A DNA stretch of 7,229 nt from Pirellulaceae bacterium (GCA_020846515.1 JADLDX010000090.1:1-7229), one strand, 5' to 3'. Positions 1 to 6,839 are shown, counted from the stretch's first letter. Notes: generated by a model not told the origin, from the letters alone. Numbers and translations are program-made.

Positions 1-1510
1 AACTGTTCCTACAAGGCAAGCCGCTGAACGTGACCGACGTGGCTCGCGGGCCTGATGGTGCCATGTATCTGATCACGGGTGGTCGCAAGACTCAGTCATC
101 CCTTTATCGTATATCGGCCAAGTCCGATATCGGCTCGCGCGATGTGCCGACAGCCATCGACGCGGGTCAACATGCCATGGCTGTGGCCGAATTTGCACGA
201 CAACAACGCTCGAAACGTCAGCAGTTGGAAGAAGTCTCACGCCAACGCGATCGTAGCCGGTTGGAGTTTGTCGCCGATGCGCTCGGCGATGCGGATCCGG
301 TTGTCCGACAAGCAGCCAGAATAGCCCTCGAACGCTTACCCAAGGAGCTGTGGCGAAACCTGGCGCTCCAACCAGACACGGGGGCGACTGGAAACCAAAG
401 ATTATTTGCGCAGTTAGCTTTCGCGCAAGCCATGCAGCCCAGCGATGTACCCACGTTGTTAACGTATTGGCTACAGTATGATCCGCACAGATTCGATCTA
501 GCACAAACGATTGTTTGGGTACGCCAGTGTGAACTTATGCTCGGCGTCGATAGTCCAGCTGTGCAGGCCAGACAGGGCGAGGTCAGCCGTCGCTTGCAAT
601 CTGTTTGGCCGATGACCACGGCCCGGCATGTTGCGCCCGAAGGCACGGCAGCTGATCTGCGAATACGGCTGGCTCAACTGCTGGGGCAATTGCACGCGGA
701 GTCAGCGATGACAGTTATTGCGCGAGATCTCCTAACAAGCCCAATTCAGGAGGAGCGAATTGCGGGCCTGCTGGCAGTTCGACATCAGCGCACTGGTTGG
801 ACCACCGCGATGCGACGACTGCAACTGGAAGCCTTGCGCGATACCAGTTCGATGATTGGTGGTCAGGGATTACCTACGTTTTTGGAAGGTATCAAAGCCG
901 ATACGCTGGCAACACCCACGGGCGCTGAAAAAGAAGATCTAAAGTTGCTTCTGCAACCTGCGCAGCCCGCCGAGCAACTGGAAGCGGTACCGGTCCGCCC
1001 CTTGGTTCAGAAGTGGCAGATGAAGGACTTGGCCAGCCTGGCCGAATCAACTGGCTTGGCTCAACCGGCCACCGTGGACTCGAAGGCAGATCGACAGCGC
1101 GGAGAGAAAATCTACCGGGAGGCTCAATGCATACGCTGTCATCGGGCTGGCAGTATCGGTCGAGCCGTGGGTCCAGACTTGACCTATGTTGGTCGGCGAT
1201 TCAGCTCACGCGATTTGCTCGAGTCGATCGTCTTACCGTCGCGCTCGGTCGCCGAAAACTATCGCTTGGATGCAGTCGTGACCGTGGACGGGACCGTGCA
1301 TACTGGTCAGATCGTCGTGTCAGGCGATTACCGATCTGAGAAGTTGCTGATCCAAACCGACGCGCTGCGCGCCGACTCGGTGGTCGAGATTGATAAACGT
1401 GATGTTGAAGAACATCGCCAGCTTGAACGATCTCCGATGCCCGAAGGACTCCTGGATCATTTCAGTCCAGCCGAGATTCGCGACCTGTTGGCATACCTAC
1501 AAAACCCATA

Positions 1511-1511
<1 letters not shown>
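1..1511 (+). CDS. PVC-type c-type cytochrome (putative haem-binding domain protein), 3' part
   Basis: The reading frame is open from the left edge (first full codon at base 3) to TAG at 1509-1511, so the start lies outside the window. The first visible residues, with the motif DVARGPDGAMYLITGG, resemble the last blade of the sugar-dehydrogenase-like propeller common in planctomycete cytochromes. Numbering from the in-frame GTG at base 30, a HEAT-like helix pair (DADPVVRQAARIALERLP) lies near residues 87-104. A helical middle follows, then a C-terminal cytochrome domain with CIRCH at residues 367-371 (bases 1128-1142). The Met of SPMPEG (residue 470, bases 1437-1439) sits where this family places its likely distal haem ligand, just before a final helix. 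These proteins are predicted to be exported and to carry electrons in the periplasm; their substrates are mostly unknown. The export signal cannot be seen here. The gene converges with the pectate lyase gene. Family assignment is firm; the exact role is not. Confidence 0.93.
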
Positions 1512-1566
<55 letters not shown>

Positions 1567-1589
1567 GTATGTTGTAAGCATGTGTTTAC

Positions 1590-2768
1590 TTACGGTCGGT
1601 TGGGTCCGGCCTTGATCGCTGCCTTCCAGCTTGCGTATTCTTTAGTGATCAAGTCGGTAGCCCATCCTCCGTACCAGGCGGTGCCGGTACGGCGTTCGCG
1701 CTCGATCTCAGCCAGCGCGTAGCGTTTGATTCCGTCTCGGCCCGCAAAAATGGGACGATTGCTGCCAATCTCATAGTGCCTGGCCCATGTCGGCTTGGCC
1801 ATTGGATCGTGTACCGCCACGACATCGAGGTCGGTGTCGTGACGCAAAAAGGACTCCGGCTTGGCTTTCACTCGGTCGATACGCGTGTTAAGCAGTTTCA
1901 CCTGATCAAGCCAAGCCACAGCGGCATCAACGGCCTGAATGATCTCAGGCGATGGAGAAGGTTGATGCATCAAGTATCGAAGGATCTCGGTGCTTTCCTG
2001 AGGACAAATGGAAGCTAGCTCAAAGGTGCGTGCCGGTCGTGGCTCATAGGTAATTTCGTCATGCTGCTGGCACCAGGCCGTTAACTGATCACCGACGCGA
2101 ATTTGACACTTGAGAATGCAGGCGATGCCGCGCTGTACAGCCAAGCGGGCTTGTTGCTTCCGCGGCTGGTCTAACCAAGCAAAATATTCTGCCCCATTGG
2201 CTGCATCGCTGAGCAGTTCCATAACGCCCATCATCACACCATCGTTGAACGTAATGTGCTTGTGAAACGATTGGGCATTGGGATAACGTTGGGGGATACC
2301 GCCATTGGGGTACTGAGAACGAATGATAAAGTCGAAGCCACGTTCGCAAGCGGTTCGCCACTTGGGATCATCCAGTTGCGATGTGGCTTTTGCTAAATAG
2401 CCGACTTGTGAGTGGATGTTGCCATTATCGTAAGAGGTGTCTTCGCGGCTACGCGTGGCGATCACTTCGGCCCGCTGGTCATCCGTCAGCACGGCGGTCA
2501 TGTCATAGTCTTTGGGCCAACCGCCATTGTCGCGTTGAAACAGCAGAATATTGTCGACGATCTCGCGAACCTGCGTGGCTGCATACGCGGGCTGGTTCTT
2601 TTGGACCTGTATAAAGCGAGACTCATCGCGCAAGTCTCGCCAATGGTGAATACAACTGTAAAAGGGCGATAGATCGATAGGCTCAAGACGCTTCTCCTGG
2701 GCCAATAGCATGTTTGCTTGGTAGCCAAGACAGAGCCAGACCAGTAGTAACCAAGTGAAGCGTTGCAT
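1590..2768 (-). CDS. Secreted pectate lyase, PelA/Pel-15E type (polysaccharide lyase family 10)
   Basis: The predicted enzyme cleaves polygalacturonate (pectate) by beta-elimination, acting outside the cytoplasm. Residues 1-24 form a signal peptide (hydrophobic LLLVWLCL, then LLAQ). PL10 hallmarks follow in order: GGWPK at 82-86, DNGN at 114-117, NGGIPQRYP at 155-163, FND at 174-176, TAWCQQHD at 230-237, PARTFELAS at 245-253, and a C-terminal stretch with GTAWYGGW. The Asp residues of DNGN and FND match the usual metal and substrate positions of the family, and the Arg of PARTFELAS is a likely active-site residue; these roles are inferred by family resemblance. At 392 aa the length fits a single catalytic domain with no carbohydrate-binding module. 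ATG at 2768 is chosen because GGAAAG stands just upstream at good spacing and the signal peptide then starts cleanly; an upstream in-frame TTG at 2789 would overlap a palindrome. It lies 40 bp after the lipoprotein gene in the same direction. Confidence 0.92.
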   Translation of the reverse strand: MQRFTWLLLVWLCLGYQANMLLAQEKRLEPIDLSPFYSCIHHWRDLRDESRFIQVQKNQPAYAATQVREIVDNILLFQRDNGGWPKDYDMTAVLTDDQRAEVIATRSREDTSYDNGNIHSQVGYLAKATSQLDDPKWRTACERGFDFIIRSQYPNGGIPQRYPNAQSFHKHITFNDGVMMGVMELLSDAANGAEYFAWLDQPRKQQARLAVQRGIACILKCQIRVGDQLTAWCQQHDEITYEPRPARTFELASICPQESTEILRYLMHQPSPSPEIIQAVDAAVAWLDQVKLLNTRIDRVKAKPESFLRHDTDLDVVAVHDPMAKPTWARHYEIGSNRPIFAGRDGIKRYALAEIERERRTGTAWYGGWATDLITKEYASWKAAIKAGPNRP

Positions 2769-2787
2769 TGTCTTTCCGTCTATCTGC

Positions 2788-2811
2788 AAAATGGGGTCTG
2801 ACCCCTTTTTA
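2788..2811. repeat. REP-like palindrome GGGGT-CTG-ACCCC with A/T flanks (copy A); possible terminator
   Basis: Bases 2793-2805 form a perfect 5-bp inverted repeat (GGGGT, CTG loop, ACCCC). It is flanked by AAAA on the left and TTTTT on the right, which extend the stem after one mismatch. Read on the minus strand, the element starts with the TAA stop of the lipoprotein gene (2811-2809), followed by the A run, the hairpin and then ATTTT. It could weaken transcription from the lipoprotein gene into the pectate lyase gene. Two related copies lie at 5866-5881 and 6885-6908, so it may be a dispersed element rather than an ordinary terminator. Confidence 0.6.
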
Positions 2812-3243
2812 CTTACTGGCCAATTCGAAATCGAACGTATTAGAACCCGCTTTCACGTCGGCCGTCAGTTCGCTGCGATCATGATACTTCTTGGGCAGTT
2901 TCTCTTTGGCCACCGGTGGCTGGCCATCTTCGCCTGGGATCTCGGTACGAATGATAACTTTGTGCGAGCCAATAATTGCCCCGGAAACTTGATCAATGTA
3001 ACTCAACGTGTAATTGCCATCGCTGTCGGTGGTCGCCATCGATGCTCGCCCAGTACTGGGTTGGAACATGACGGTTGCTTCCGCCAACGGTTGGCCATCG
3101 AGCGTAACTTTGCCCGAGACGCGCCCAACATCAGGGTGCTCGGGACCAGAACAGCCCAGCATACTCAAGCATGTCAGCAGGCCTACGCCAGCGAGCAGGC
3201 ATTGATGAACGAACAACGACTGTGTCCAACGATTCGCAATCAT
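2809..3243 (-). CDS. Small exported lipoprotein with carboxypeptidase-regulatory-like (transthyretin-fold) domain
   Basis: This 144-aa protein begins with a basic, then hydrophobic segment ending in LSMLGC. Cys31 is the likely lipid-modified residue, although the box (M-L-G-C) is not ideal. The rest is one beta-rich domain starting VSGKVTLDGQPLAEATVMF and continuing through TDSDGNYTL, the pattern of carboxypeptidase regulatory-like domains. In planctomycetes such small lipoproteins are very often encoded next to DUF1559 proteins, as here; their role is unknown and is presumed to be in the cell envelope. ATG at 3243 is preferred because AAAGG lies 8 bases upstream. A longer frame from TTG at 3291 would put a charged stretch ahead of the signal. 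The DUF1559 gene ends 52 bp upstream, which suggests cotranscription. The TAA stop is built into the GGGGT/ACCCC element. Confidence 0.88.
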   Translation of the reverse strand: MIANRWTQSLFVHQCLLAGVGLLTCLSMLGCSGPEHPDVGRVSGKVTLDGQPLAEATVMFQPSTGRASMATTDSDGNYTLSYIDQVSGAIIGSHKVIIRTEIPGEDGQPPVAKEKLPKKYHDRSELTADVKAGSNTFDFELASK

Positions 3244-3295
3244 ATGTGGTACCTTTTTTTGTTTGCAATCTGAGATGTTGATGCTGAACAAACGA

Positions 3296-4288
3296 CTACT
3301 CGGGTAGGGTTACGGTCTGACCGTCATCGCGAGCGAGCAATCGTTCATAGGCGCTATCCACCGCGCTGGAGTTACTAGGGCCGTTGGTGACGTAGTCGAC
3401 GTTTTGAGACAAGAAGTGAACTGAACCGTCGGCCAGCACAAATTGAGCACCACCGGTATGCAAGCTGCTGAAGCTTTCCGCCAATTGGTCGGAGTTGTTC
3501 ACGACATGGTTGATCGCTGCGCGTCCCGAGGCAAACACGTCATCGACACAATTGCCTTGCTGACCTTGCATGCAGCCTGCCCATACGGCGGCCTGATGGC
3601 GTAACTGGACACCCGTGGACAATTGACGTATCCAGGCGATCTCGCCCACAGCAATCGTGTTGGAAGTTCCATCGACAATGGCGGCCAGGCTTAACCCACT
3701 GGGTGTGCCGCCTTCGCCAGGCGCGTTGGCACGCCAGAACAGACCATTGGATCCGCTGATACCACAACCGCCGTGCGAGCAATTGCCTTTATAGTTGGAG
3801 GTCGCCCAGGGGCCAAAACGCACGGTGAAACCGACATTGGCGCGGACAGCCGGTGCGGTATCGCTGGGACAACGATAGGTGGAAATTGGCGTTAACGCGA
3901 ACGTGGTGGCCACGCTCTGCAACAGCGCGCCGCGACCGATCCCCGCTTGGTCATACAGGGGACCTTGCTCGATGTAGGGCAACAAGAAGGCCCCCCATCC
4001 CCAACTTTCTGTATTGTTGGTCGTGTTGGCTGCTGTACCGCCAACCACGAATTGGGGATCAGCCTGCTGCTGAACCACACCCGGCGGCAAGCGTTTGTGC
4101 GTCGTCGCATAATTATGAAGCGCCAACCCAATCTGCTTGAGATTGTTCGAACATTGCATCCGCCGCGCGGCTTCCCGCGCCGATTGAACTGCCGGTAATA
4201 ACAATCCGACTAAGACACCGATGATGGCAATCACCACCAACAATTCCACGAGCGTAAATCCCTTCATCCAACCCGAGCGAGATTTCAT
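3296..4288 (-). CDS. DUF1559 domain protein with prepilin-type N-terminal cleavage/methylation motif
   Basis: The 330-aa protein opens with a short basic leader and the type IV pilin-like motif KGFTLVELLVVIAIIGVL. Cleavage is expected between Gly10 and Phe11, and Glu15 is the conserved mature-residue-5 glutamate. A helix with SAREAARRMQCSNNLKQIGLALHNY follows, the typical entry into DUF1559. Near the C-terminus the H-X9-DG motif is exact (His277, Asp287-Gly288), followed by a 42-residue tail. DUF1559 proteins are greatly expanded in planctomycetes and are thought to be exported, pseudopilin-like envelope proteins of unknown function. ATG at 4288 is supported by GGGAG six bases upstream. An internal ATG at codon 8 would also keep the pilin motif but has weaker support. 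It is the first gene of a probable DUF1559-lipoprotein-pectate lyase transcription unit. Confidence 0.95.
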   Translation of the reverse strand: MKSRSGWMKGFTLVELLVVIAIIGVLVGLLLPAVQSAREAARRMQCSNNLKQIGLALHNYATTHKRLPPGVVQQQADPQFVVGGTAANTTNNTESWGWGAFLLPYIEQGPLYDQAGIGRGALLQSVATTFALTPISTYRCPSDTAPAVRANVGFTVRFGPWATSNYKGNCSHGGCGISGSNGLFWRANAPGEGGTPSGLSLAAIVDGTSNTIAVGEIAWIRQLSTGVQLRHQAAVWAGCMQGQQGNCVDDVFASGRAAINHVVNNSDQLAESFSSLHTGGAQFVLADGSVHFLSQNVDYVTNGPSNSSAVDSAYERLLARDDGQTVTLPE

Positions 4289-4569
4289 CTAAGACTCCCA
4301 GACAAGAAAGGTTCAGTTCAGGCAAGCTGCCCATCCCGTTTGTGCACACAATCTGAGATTCTTACCGATTCGATTTCAAAAGTCTACCAGTATGCGAGTT
4401 CAGACGCCTTTATTGCATCCTCAAGGGAATCTCAACTCACTCGGCGAACCACGTGGCACCGGCTGTATCGCAGGCGTACCTATGTTTCCTAGTGGTGAGT
4501 GGGGGGCTGGCTTGAACGTTACGGGAGGCGTTGCCCCCATCGTTTGCCACTAATACCGCCCCAATGGAA

Positions 4570-4583
4570 GCGGCGCAAGCCGC
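4570..4583 (+). repeat. 5-bp hairpin with GCAA tetraloop (REP-like)
   Basis: GCGGC and GCCGC pair perfectly around GCAA, a GNRA-class tetraloop when read on the plus strand. No T run follows, so it does not look like an intrinsic terminator. Its GC-rich compact form resembles extragenic palindromes; one copy was seen in this window. Confidence 0.45.
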
Positions 4584-4711
4584 CCGGTGACTGGCCTGAG
4601 AAAATACGGCCACAAGCGGACGGCCCATGCCGAATCCGCTTTTGGTCGCTCAGCGAGCGAGCGTTACTGGCGCTGCGTGCGAGACAAGCGCAAACGTCAC
4701 GCTGGGCAGTG

Positions 4712-4736
4712 CCCTCGCGGTAAAGTTCAACGAGGG
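4712..4736 (-). terminator. Hairpin directly after the lactonase stop; weak terminator candidate
   Basis: Read on the minus strand, CCCTCG and CGAGGG form a perfect 6-bp stem around a 13-base loop. The element begins at the base after the lactonase TGA (4739-4737). There is no downstream T run, so it is not a classical intrinsic terminator. It may protect the 3' end of the message or may be incidental. Confidence 0.3.
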
Positions 4737-5837
4737 TCACATGGCCATAAACCGTACGCATACGGGACTGGCGACTTTGATGCTCGAACCAGTGGGGGTT
4801 AGCTCGCCCGTAGAAGCGTTGATCTTGAGCACCACGACGTTCCCGCCACTTTGGTTGGCCACCAACATGTATTGACCGGTTGGTTCAATCGCAAAATTGC
4901 GTGGTGTCTTGATACCAGCGCTGTAGTGGCCTGCGGCGGTCAGCTTGCCCGTCGATTGGTCGACGGTGAAGATGGCGATCGAGTTGTAGGGATCGCGATT
5001 GGATACATAGACGAATTTGCCGCTCGGGTGCACAACCGTCTCGGCGGTGCTGCCGCCCTTTTGCACAACGTCCTTGGGTAAGGTCGAAAGCACTTGGGTT
5101 TGCGTCAACTCGCCTTTCTGGGCATCATAGCTGCACGCGATGAGAGTCAAGTTTGTTTCGCCATTGATGTAAGCCCGTTGGCCATCGGGCGACCAGGCAA
5201 AGTGACGTGGCCCCGCGCCCTTGGGAGTATCAAAGGCCGCGTGAGGTTTAAGAGCCCCTGTGGCCGAATCAAAGGCATAGATAATGACTTTGTCTAACCC
5301 CAAATCACAACACAGAGCAAATTTATTGGCCTTGTCCAAATGAATCGAGTGCCCATTCTTCTTAGGGCCTTGATGCTGTTGGAACGATGAAGTCGAACTC
5401 AGCTTCCCATCGGCTTGCAGGGGAATCGACAGGCAACTACCGCCCGTATAGTTCGCCGCGAGTACGTTTTTGCCTGCTGCGTCTACCACTAAATGGCAAG
5501 GTGCAGCGCCTTGCGAGGGCTGTGAATTGAGATACGTCAGCTTGCCCGTTTGGCTGTCCATCGCAAAGGCGCTGATCTTTGCGTCGGATTCGTTGACTGC
5601 GTACAAAAACTTGTGGTTTGGATGAAAGGCCAGAAAGGATGGACTACTAGTTTCCCCAGCCAGAGTTGCCGGCGATAGTGTACCGTCTTTCATGTTCAGT
5701 TCGGATTGATAGATGCCTTTGCTTTCAGGCCCAGTGTAGGTGCCCAAGTAAACTCGATACTTTTCTTGGGCGTGTAATGGCAGAGGTAACCAGGCAAGCG
5801 TGAGGAGTAAGAGATTGATGCAGCGCGATAAAGTCAT
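4737..5837 (-). CDS. Exported lactonase-family beta-propeller protein (6-phosphogluconolactonase-like, PF10282/COG2706)
   Basis: The 366-aa protein has a clear signal peptide (MTLSRC, then LLLLTLAWLPLPLHA, residues 1-23), followed by YRVYLGTYTG, the typical first strand of this family. The rest is a seven-bladed propeller with recurring motifs such as SPSFLAFHPNHKFLYAVNE, PCHLVVDAAGKNVLAANYTGG, GPRHFAWSPDGQRAYI, STAETVVHPSGKFVYVSNR and TPRNFAIEPTGQYMLVANQ. Cytoplasmic members such as E. coli YbhE/Pgl hydrolyse 6-phosphogluconolactone. The signal peptide argues for a periplasmic protein here, so the real substrate may be another sugar lactone or none. ATG at 5837 is supported by AAGGA about 9 bases upstream. 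The gene stands alone and is divergent from the nitroreductase gene; the intervening 270 bp hold dyads that may act as operators. Confidence 0.92.
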   Translation of the reverse strand: MTLSRCINLLLLTLAWLPLPLHAQEKYRVYLGTYTGPESKGIYQSELNMKDGTLSPATLAGETSSPSFLAFHPNHKFLYAVNESDAKISAFAMDSQTGKLTYLNSQPSQGAAPCHLVVDAAGKNVLAANYTGGSCLSIPLQADGKLSSTSSFQQHQGPKKNGHSIHLDKANKFALCCDLGLDKVIIYAFDSATGALKPHAAFDTPKGAGPRHFAWSPDGQRAYINGETNLTLIACSYDAQKGELTQTQVLSTLPKDVVQKGGSTAETVVHPSGKFVYVSNRDPYNSIAIFTVDQSTGKLTAAGHYSAGIKTPRNFAIEPTGQYMLVANQSGGNVVVLKINASTGELTPTGSSIKVASPVCVRFMAM

Positions 5838-5865
5838 GTGAGTACGTCCTTAGAGGTTCTGTTCG

Positions 5866-5881
5866 AAAAAGGGGCAGGTCT
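5866..5881 (+). repeat. REP-like element, copy C (AAAAAGGGGCAGGTCT)
   Basis: This copy matches the minus strand of the element at 6885-6908 base for base except for a missing T after the G run and a shorter A run. It lies in the predicted 5' leader of the lactonase gene. Unlike copy A it has no GGGGT/ACCCC palindrome. Confidence 0.5.
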
Positions 5882-5905
5882 GAATGGTGATGTTGTCGTG
5901 GTGTT

Positions 5906-5911
5906 ATTGTA
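5906..5911 (-). promoter_or_regulatory. Putative -10 box for the lactonase gene
   Basis: On the minus strand the hexamer reads TACAAT, five of six matches to TATAAT. It lies 68 bases upstream of the lactonase ATG. No good -35 box stands 15-18 bases further up; that position is occupied by the dyad at 5912-5945. The promoter could therefore depend on an activator, or the match could be chance. Confidence 0.35.
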
Positions 5912-5945
5912 GAGCAGTTGTCCTCAACGTTGTCCTCAACTGCTC
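5912..5945. promoter_or_regulatory. Operator-like dyad built on two tandem 12-mers
   Basis: The outer arms GAGCAGTTG (5912-5920) and CAACTGCTC (5937-5945) are perfect inverted repeats. The interior is two exact head-to-tail copies of GTTGTCCTCAAC (5917-5928 and 5929-5940), each itself a GTTG-N4-CAAC dyad, with an 8-bp CAACGTTG palindrome where they meet. The symmetry suggests binding of a dimeric regulator, perhaps two dimers side by side. It abuts the TACAAT box that points at the lactonase gene. No regulator gene is in the window. Confidence 0.5.
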
Positions 5946-5968
5946 CTTAAGGCGGGCGTGCAAGTTGG

Positions 5969-5990
5969 GAACAGTTGAAGACAATTGTTC
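5969..5990. promoter_or_regulatory. Second operator-like dyad (GAACAGTTG / CAATTGTTC)
   Basis: Nine-base arms around AAGA match at eight of nine positions, and the remaining pair would be G-U in RNA. Its core GTTG-AAGA-CAAT has the same GTTG-N4-CAA form as the 12-mers at 5917-5940. It ends exactly where a plus-strand TATATT hexamer (5991-5996) begins. As RNA it could also fold into a stem with a four-base loop, but it has no T run and serves no upstream plus-strand gene, so an operator is the better reading. Confidence 0.42.
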
Positions 5991-5996
5991 TATATT
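5991..5996 (+). promoter_or_regulatory. Putative -10 box for the nitroreductase gene
   Basis: TATATT matches TATAAT at five of six positions and lies 111 bases upstream of the nitroreductase start. There is no convincing -35 at normal spacing; the dyad at 5969-5990 covers that zone. The resulting leader would contain an AGTAG-G-CTACT palindrome at 6016-6026. Confidence 0.3.
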
Positions 5997-6107
5997 CTAG
6001 TGGTGAACGAAGCGTAGTAGGCTACTGTACCAAATCGCGGCGTTGTTAGAGACTAAGCTTACATTGCCATTTGACTGATCAAAAACCAAGAGATTATGGA
6101 GTCCATT

Positions 6108-6713
6108 ATGAACGAGCAGAAGCTGGCCGCCACAGCTCACCCAGTCAATGAACTGATCCAGAAGCGTTGGAGTCCTTATGCATTTGCGGATCGCCCCGTG
6201 CCGGCTGCTGACCTGCAATCGATCTTCGAGGCAGCTCGCTGGGCACCATCATCCTACAACGAACAGCCGTGGGTCTATCTTGTAGCCACCAAGACTCGTC
6301 CCGACGCGTTTGAGAAAATACTCTCTTGTCTGGTGGAAGCCAACCAGGCCTGGGCCCAGGCGGCTCCAGTGCTCGCATTGGGCTGCGCGCGTTTGCAATT
6401 TTCGCGCAACGACAATCCGAATGGGGCCGCGCTGCACGATTTGGGGCTGGCCAGTGCCAATCTGACGTTCGAGGCGACCGCGCTGGGGTTGGCAGTTCAC
6501 CAAATGGCCGGCATCTTGCCTGCCAAAGCGCGGGCGCTATTCCATATTCCCGAAAATGTCCAACCGCTGACGGCCTTGGCTATCGGTTATGCAGCGGACC
6601 CCGATGCGCTGCCCGAGACTTACCGCCAGCGCGATCTCGCAGCTCGCACCCGAAAACCGTTGGCGGAATTTGTCTTCGGCGGCGATTGGGGACAAGCGTC
6701 CAGCTTTACCTAA
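6108..6713 (+). CDS. Nitroreductase-family flavoprotein
   Basis: The 201-aa protein is a compact PF00881 nitroreductase, expected to bind FMN, act as a dimer in the cytoplasm and reduce nitro compounds, quinones or similar substrates with NAD(P)H; the natural substrate cannot be told. Visible family marks are KRWSPYAF (residues 19-26, with the Arg and Ser that contact the flavin phosphate), ARWAPSSYNEQPW (43-55), the glycine-containing GLAVHQMAGI helix entry in the second half, LTALAIGYA, and a C-terminal RTRKPLAEFVFGGDWG. Length is normal for the family. ATG at 6108 is chosen because GGAG lies six bases before it, the same spacing as for the DUF1559 gene; the in-frame ATG at 6096 has only a weak site. 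The gene stands alone, divergent from the lactonase and convergent with the aldo/keto reductase. Confidence 0.92.
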   Translation: MNEQKLAATAHPVNELIQKRWSPYAFADRPVPAADLQSIFEAARWAPSSYNEQPWVYLVATKTRPDAFEKILSCLVEANQAWAQAAPVLALGCARLQFSRNDNPNGAALHDLGLASANLTFEATALGLAVHQMAGILPAKARALFHIPENVQPLTALAIGYAADPDALPETYRQRDLAARTRKPLAEFVFGGDWGQASSFT

Positions 6714-6802
6714 ACCAATTGCCGAACGCATAATCGGTCGGCATCCAACCACCCGGTACGCTCACCTCAAGCGGTCTTTACGCCAACGGCTTTGTATTCC
6801 AC

Positions 6803-6839
6803 AACCCGGGGTTCGTGGCGACGCCGCTACCCCAGGGTT
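6803..6839. repeat. Imperfect 37-bp palindrome, REP-like
   Basis: The outer arms AACCC/GGGTT and next arms GGGGT/ACCCC pair around one unpaired A; a short mismatched stretch leads to a central GGCG-A-CGCC. The left part is also a small palindrome on its own (AACCC-G-GGGTT). It lies in the 190-bp gap between the convergent nitroreductase and aldo/keto reductase genes. No T run follows, so it is more like a dispersed extragenic palindrome than an intrinsic terminator. Confidence 0.5.

Larger units (their letters stand above)
4289..4736. other. Gene-poor intergenic region with short hairpins
   Basis: About 450 bp lie between the DUF1559 start and the lactonase stop, and should hold the promoter of the DUF1559 unit. 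I see no convincing -35/-10 pair. Small open frames here have no recognisable family and no good ribosome-binding site. Visible structures are: an 8-bp inverted repeat TGAGATTC/GAATCTCA (4354-4361 and 4427-4434); a CCACGTGG palindrome (4449-4456); a GCGGC-GCAA-GCCGC hairpin (4570-4583); and a TCGCT-C-AGCGA palindrome (4646-4656) running into three AGCG units (4652-4663). The mix of small hairpins suggests dispersed repeat remnants, but this is not shown. Confidence 0.55.

Noticed and set aside
73..646. Two 142-143-codon minus-strand frames opposite the cytochrome
   Set aside because: Both are antisense to a well-supported cytochrome frame and show no family motifs.
2769..2789. TTG at 2789 as the pectate lyase start
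   Set aside because: It would start against the palindrome; ATG at 2768 has GGAAAG upstream and a better signal peptide.
2755..3273. 172-codon plus-strand open frame
   Set aside because: It lies antisense to the lipoprotein gene and the pectate lyase start; the opposite strand encodes recognisable families and this frame has none.
3244..3291. TTG at 3291 as the lipoprotein start
   Set aside because: It adds a charged leader ahead of the signal sequence; ATG at 3243 has a well-spaced AAAGG.
4354..4434. 8-bp inverted repeat TGAGATTC/GAATCTCA as an operator
   Set aside because: The arms are 65 bases apart and short enough to arise by chance; noted only in the gap description.
4437..4628. 63-codon minus-strand frame in the large gap
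   Set aside because: It has ATG but no clear ribosome-binding site and no recognised motif, and it spans the GCGGC-GCAA-GCCGC hairpin; overlapping frames of similar length exist on both strands.
6096..6107. ATG at 6096 as the nitroreductase start
   Set aside because: Its upstream site is weak, and the GGAG within this stretch is ideally spaced for ATG at 6108.
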